Assembly (NCBI GenBank): GCA_037129925.1
Contig: JBAXTZ010000001.1
Coordinates: forward strand, 62,001-126,000
Source: JBAXTZ01 sp037129925
GTDB lineage: Bacteria; Bacillota; Negativicutes; JBAXTZ01
Direction of reading: 5' to 3'
Length of the DNA stretch: 64,000 nt
The notes beneath the pieces are model-generated. The model worked only from the letters and a program-made list of their open reading frames with translations. It had not been told where the DNA came from and ran no database searches. A program made the translations under genes and the position numbers. Shown here piece after piece: positions 60,703-64,000 of the stretch (its first letter is position 1; each line of letters begins with the position of its first letter).

Positions 60703-63546
60703 CTAAAACAGTGTCGGCTGTTCATCCACCGCGCCATGTTCCAGCGCCGCGCTTTCTATCGCGTGCCATGCCGCCAGCAGCTCGTTATACAGCTTGGCGT
60801 CGCCGGCGCGGCCGGTGCGTTCGCACCAGGTGTACTGCTGATAGCAGAGCTTGCGGATTTGCTCGTTCTGCTTGTGCACTTTTGCCAGCAGCTTGCCCGC
60901 TGCCACTTCACCGGATGTTTGCAGTTCGCGGATAAGCTGATGGGCGCTCTCCCAGACCGGGTTGTGCGTATCGGCCAACGGATTCCAGTCGGACGGGTAT
61001 TCATCATTGGTTAGCAACTTGACCTTGCCGCCACTGGCAGTTAATACGCCGGATTGTTCCAGACCGCTAACCGACACCGCCTTGGCGTTCGCCAGGGTAT
61101 TGGCATCGCCGAACGGGCCTTCCTTCCAGCCATATGTCTTGAACCACTCGCAGCAAAACCGCGTCTCGGGATCAAAGTTGTTTTCTTCGCTGCCGAAATA
61201 TTCATCGATTTGTTTGTTGATGAGCTGTAGCGCCGTCTTCACCGACATCGCCGATCCGTCGGCTTCGAGTACTGCCGCGTATTTGCTGAACACTTCCATT
61301 CCCGGACCAATCGCCGCCTGCGCCAAATCCACCGCCGCGAGCGGCGAACGGCCAATCGCGCCGCCAATCATCGTCTCCAGCGCCTCCGGCATCACCGCTT
61401 TTAGTTCGCGCAGAAATTCCTTGCGGGTACAATCGGTGGCATTTTTGTTGCGGCGACGGCAAACGAGGATGATTGAGGATGCAAGAACATTTACTGAAGT
61501 TTTCAGTCCCTGATCTCTTTCGGTTCGCATCGGCCATGTTCCCGTCAAAACAAGTCTAGAATTAATGACAGCTTGCAAAAAAGTTTCCCATCCAGTAGAT
61601 ACGGTTCCTGAGCTGTCGCTATCTGATTGCTTGAAAGCATAGTAAATAGTAATTGGGTACGATTTATTTGTTTGGTCACCTATGCTCCCCATAGCTTTAG
61701 TCATGCCATTGAGAAAAAATGTTTCGGATGCAAGTTTGCTTTCGTGTCTATAAGGTGAAGCTATTAGTTCATCAGTTTTTGGTGTAGTGATCGTAACGAA
61801 TAAATCAGGATAGATATCGCCACAGCTCTTTCGCATCCATATATAGAAAAAATCCGACAAATCAGCATAACCGATATTGTCATAATATGGCGGGTCTGTC
61901 GAAATAATCTTGCTCTCGCTTATTGTCTGCCCAACAGCATCTTGTTGTGTAGATATTCCATCTGTTTTTGCGCTGTTAAATTGATTAGAAATTACCGTTT
62001 CAATCCATGTAATAGCTCCATGAAAGCAGCCCGTGGATTCAGAAAAAGGATTGCCCTCGGCAAAATCCCAAACCATGGGCAGTGCTTGACGTCCAAAGGT
62101 TTGGACAATAAAATCTCCACCCCAAGGTGTTAATGATGACCAGTAGTTTGCGCTTCTATCCACTGCAAAACCCAAATAAACACTCACCGCTTCCGCATAA
62201 GCGGTCGCACCGTTACCACCGTCGCGTAGCGGCACACTATCGTCTGGCAAACCCGCAACAAAAGCGTCGCGCTTGATAAATTCGCGCAACTCTGGCAACA
62301 AATCACAGAAGGTCGTAAGCGCAGTTAGCTGGCGGTTTGTGAAGATATCCCCATAGGAAGTCATACCATACAACGGCGGCGAAAACCATCTGGGATTTAT
62401 CGGTATTTTTTGCGTCGGTTTCCACGTCGGAGCCGCAGTTTCAGCCAAGGCTTGCATCGCGGCGGTCGCCGGTATATACAGCCTTCCTCTAGTCCCTTCG
62501 GCGACTACTGCGATCAGCCGTACCCCGGCGCGGCCGTTCTGAAATTCGCCACGGACATAATTGCTGGTCATCGGCGTATCGGACATGATGCACTTGAAAT
62601 TCGCGCCTCGTCCGAGTTTGGTGCCGTTATCGATTTCCGCCGGGTTATCCGGTTTGCCCTCTTTAATCTCAAACCGATAGTCATCGCCGTCGAGTACCGG
62701 CTGGAGCCAGACTTTGCGCTGGTCTTTTTTGCATAGATAATAAGTGCTAATGAGCGGCACATGCACACCACTAAACGCCGGGTTCGGGCTTTTTACCGTC
62801 CGCGCCCAAATCCAGGCGATTACTGTCGCTTTGCCGCCAACTTGCTGGCCGGGCAAATCTATTTGCGGATAGAGGTGTCCGATTTTCGCAAACGCCTGAT
62901 CGCGCAATAGTTTGCCATAATAGCGCACATCATCCGCCAGCCCGCGCGCGCCGGTCCAGGTCGCCATATTATTAGCGCAACTGTCCGGATTTACCGGACA
63001 GTTGCCGTTAAACCGCGGCGGTATCTCGATCATCGCTTTATTAATCATCACCGCGACCGGATTGAGATCAGACGCATAGCTCTCAAACCCCAGCCGTTGC
63101 GCTTCCAGCGGGATTGCGCCGCCGCCGGCAAACGGGTCGTGAAATGCCGGCAGCTTGTCCGGGTCAAAGCCGGACTTGCCTTTGTTCAGCTCACAAGTCT
63201 CGCGCCAGCTCTCGCGGATTTTCAGCCGCGCCCGCTTCAACACCGTCTCGTTATTGGTGTTCTCCCACTTGACCAAATCGCGGATAATATCAAATAGCTC
63301 CTCGCGCTCGTTGTCAGCCTGCTTGCGGGTCTTGCCCGCCTTGTAACCCCGTTCGCCGCCCGGATCGTTGACACATTGCGCGAACAACACTGCCCGCGCC
63401 GCCGCCAGCGGCCGCCGCGCCCACCACAAATGTAGCGTCGACGGATGCCCGTGGCGAATCGACTTCTCGCGAATACAAGCCTTATTAATATCATCCAGCG
63501 GCAGAGCCACCTCAATCAACTTCTTGGGCGCTTTTATATCGGACAT
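60703..63546 (-). CDS. DUF1156 (COG1743) DNA methyltransferase
   Basis: The 947-residue protein opens with the DUF1156 motif region IEVALPLDDINKACIREKS, followed by RHGHPSTLHLWWARRPLAA. SAM-binding motif I is DPFAGGG (137-143) and motif IV is DPPY (551-554), with a long insert between them. DPPY suggests N6-adenine or N4-cytosine methylation. It is the modification-type component of the operon. The start has GAGG six bases upstream. It follows the 75-residue gene by 15 bases and precedes the AAA15 gene by 8. Confidence 0.88.
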   Translation of the reverse strand: MSDIKAPKKLIEVALPLDDINKACIREKSIRHGHPSTLHLWWARRPLAAARAVLFAQCVNDPGGERGYKAGKTRKQADNEREELFDIIRDLVKWENTNNETVLKRARLKIRESWRETCELNKGKSGFDPDKLPAFHDPFAGGGAIPLEAQRLGFESYASDLNPVAVMINKAMIEIPPRFNGNCPVNPDSCANNMATWTGARGLADDVRYYGKLLRDQAFAKIGHLYPQIDLPGQQVGGKATVIAWIWARTVKSPNPAFSGVHVPLISTYYLCKKDQRKVWLQPVLDGDDYRFEIKEGKPDNPAEIDNGTKLGRGANFKCIMSDTPMTSNYVRGEFQNGRAGVRLIAVVAEGTRGRLYIPATAAMQALAETAAPTWKPTQKIPINPRWFSPPLYGMTSYGDIFTNRQLTALTTFCDLLPELREFIKRDAFVAGLPDDSVPLRDGGNGATAYAEAVSVYLGFAVDRSANYWSSLTPWGGDFIVQTFGRQALPMVWDFAEGNPFSESTGCFHGAITWIETVISNQFNSAKTDGISTQQDAVGQTISESKIISTDPPYYDNIGYADLSDFFYIWMRKSCGDIYPDLFVTITTPKTDELIASPYRHESKLASETFFLNGMTKAMGSIGDQTNKSYPITIYYAFKQSDSDSSGTVSTGWETFLQAVINSRLVLTGTWPMRTERDQGLKTSVNVLASSIILVCRRRNKNATDCTRKEFLRELKAVMPEALETMIGGAIGRSPLAAVDLAQAAIGPGMEVFSKYAAVLEADGSAMSVKTALQLINKQIDEYFGSEENNFDPETRFCCEWFKTYGWKEGPFGDANTLANAKAVSVSGLEQSGVLTASGGKVKLLTNDEYPSDWNPLADTHNPVWESAHQLIRELQTSGEVAAGKLLAKVHKQNEQIRKLCYQQYTWCERTGRAGDAKLYNELLAAWHAIESAALEHGAVDEQPTLF

Positions 63547-63561
63547 TTCTTACCTCGCTAT

Positions 63562-63789
63562 TTATGCTATCCAGCCCCGAGTACGCGCCCGGGCTTCGTT
63601 GATTACCTGCACTTGCTCTAAACCAAACGCTTTTCTTATGCCATTGAACCGCTTCTGGAATTTTTCATTTATTTTTATACCGTTATTGTGTTTCAGACTA
63701 ATATACAGTTCACTTTGCTCGATGTTGAAGCCAAAGTCGCTATCCAGCTTGAAGTTCATTCCGGATTCTTGAATCATCATTTCACTCAT
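63562..63789 (-). CDS. 75-residue protein of the defence-type operon
   Basis: A short gene overlaps the upstream AAA ATPase stop by 8 bases (ATGAGTGA). It contains FGFNIEQSELYISLKHNNG and ends EARARTRGWIA. It has mixed charge, no membrane segment, and no family that I recognise. Its place between an ATPase and a methyltransferase suggests a small partner subunit. An internal Met at residue 4 or 5 could also start it. Confidence 0.6.
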   Translation of the reverse strand: MSEMMIQESGMNFKLDSDFGFNIEQSELYISLKHNNGIKINEKFQKRFNGIRKAFGLEQVQVINEARARTRGWIA

Positions 63790-64000
63790 CGAACGTCAGC
63801 TCCACTTCTTCATCGTACAGAGCGATTGCGGTATTAATAATTGGATTGTCGGGAATCCCTTCCAGCAAATCACTTATCGACACCAATTCATCAGTTACCG
63901 ACACTACCGGAATCGAGCTGTTCGATTTTTTTGCCAACAGGTACAACTTTTTGATGACAAAATACGAATGACTGACAATGAAAACCTGACACCCCGCCGC
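63782..64000 (-). CDS. AAA-family ATPase, C-terminal part (runs off the window)
   Basis: The 72 visible codons include QVFIVSHSYFVIKKLYLLAKK, the H-loop region of an AAA15/AAA_21-type ABC ATPase, followed by an acidic C-terminus that ends at 63782. The gene begins outside the window. It is the first visible member of the operon. If it is of the DUF1156-associated kind, the system may extend further upstream. Confidence 0.7.
   Translation of the reverse strand, partial: AAGCQVFIVSHSYFVIKKLYLLAKKSNSSIPVVSVTDELVSISDLLEGIPDNPIINTAIALYDEEVELTFDE

Noticed and set aside
1..64000. CRISPR array, tRNA, rRNA or intact transposase
   Set aside because: No regularly spaced direct repeats of CRISPR length, no cloverleaf with a GTTCGA T-loop in intergenic regions, and no transposase-like frame were seen by eye.

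Overview
The window is about 64 kb of a dense bacterial chromosome, with mostly minus-strand genes and strong GGAGG-type ribosome binding sites. Several features point to a diderm anaerobe: secreted beta-barrel proteins, the succinylase-type DapD route to diaminopimelate, HydE, SelA, a rubrerythrin-like domain, and a Soj/Spo0J-type ParAB pair. A serine hydrolase carrying a copper-amine-oxidase-N-like C-terminal domain, ParAB and the Firmicutes-like transporters suggest a diderm Firmicute (Negativicutes-like). That placement is an inference and no rRNA is present to confirm it. I see no tRNA, rRNA, CRISPR array or intact insertion sequence.

Layout. Positions 1-3400 hold a lysine/DAP operon in the order dapB-ilvE-dapA-dapD. 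Next come a beta-barrel gene and, at 4500-7030, a gene graveyard: a TolC-like remnant, MNT and HEPN remnants, an hsdS remnant, an apparently intact DUF1016/YhcG nuclease and an internally deleted hsdM. From 7.2 to 20.9 kb are two purine permeases, a GH38 alpha-mannosidase, an orphan PTS IIC, a secreted 5'-nucleotidase, a nitronate monooxygenase-like protein, a CyuA-like protein and a PiT/DUF47 phosphate module. From 21 to 36 kb are a drug-type ABC pair, a serine hydrolase, an unusual phosphoesterase-rubrerythrin fusion, a methyltransferase, a lipase, transporters and channels. Two long non-coding intervals in this stretch (22.76-23.23 kb and 27.8-28.7 kb) look like structured RNA genes. From 36 to 45.8 kb are glgB, a tiny basic protein, a nucleoside phosphorylase, a second serine hydrolase, selA with a cysteine desulfurase, and parB/parA. 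From 46 to 55.2 kb are a nucleotidyltransferase/PqqD pair of RiPP type, HdeD- and PAP2-type membrane proteins, an esterase, a promoter with four phased Pho-box-like repeats driving a 21-codon ORF and a frameshifted XRE regulator, hydE, a purine nucleoside phosphorylase, an MFS exporter and hemB.

From 55.4 kb to the right edge runs one tightly packed minus-strand operon that looks like an antiviral defence locus. In transcription order it holds a partial AAA ATPase, a 75-aa protein, a DUF1156 DNA methyltransferase, an OLD/RecF-like AAA15 ATPase, a DUF4276 TOPRIM-like protein, a large DUF499 ATPase and an R-N-x-x-H (HEPN-like) helical protein. This is the best candidate for a composite or undescribed system.

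Two kinds of intergenic sequence recur. One is a set of degenerate arrays with a 7-bp period, often as inverted pairs and often touching stop codons; one such array lies inside the mannosidase gene. The other is an oriented element (GCAGGA, T-rich stretch, TGGCGAATA) found just upstream of several genes. All identifications come from reading the sequence; no database search was run.
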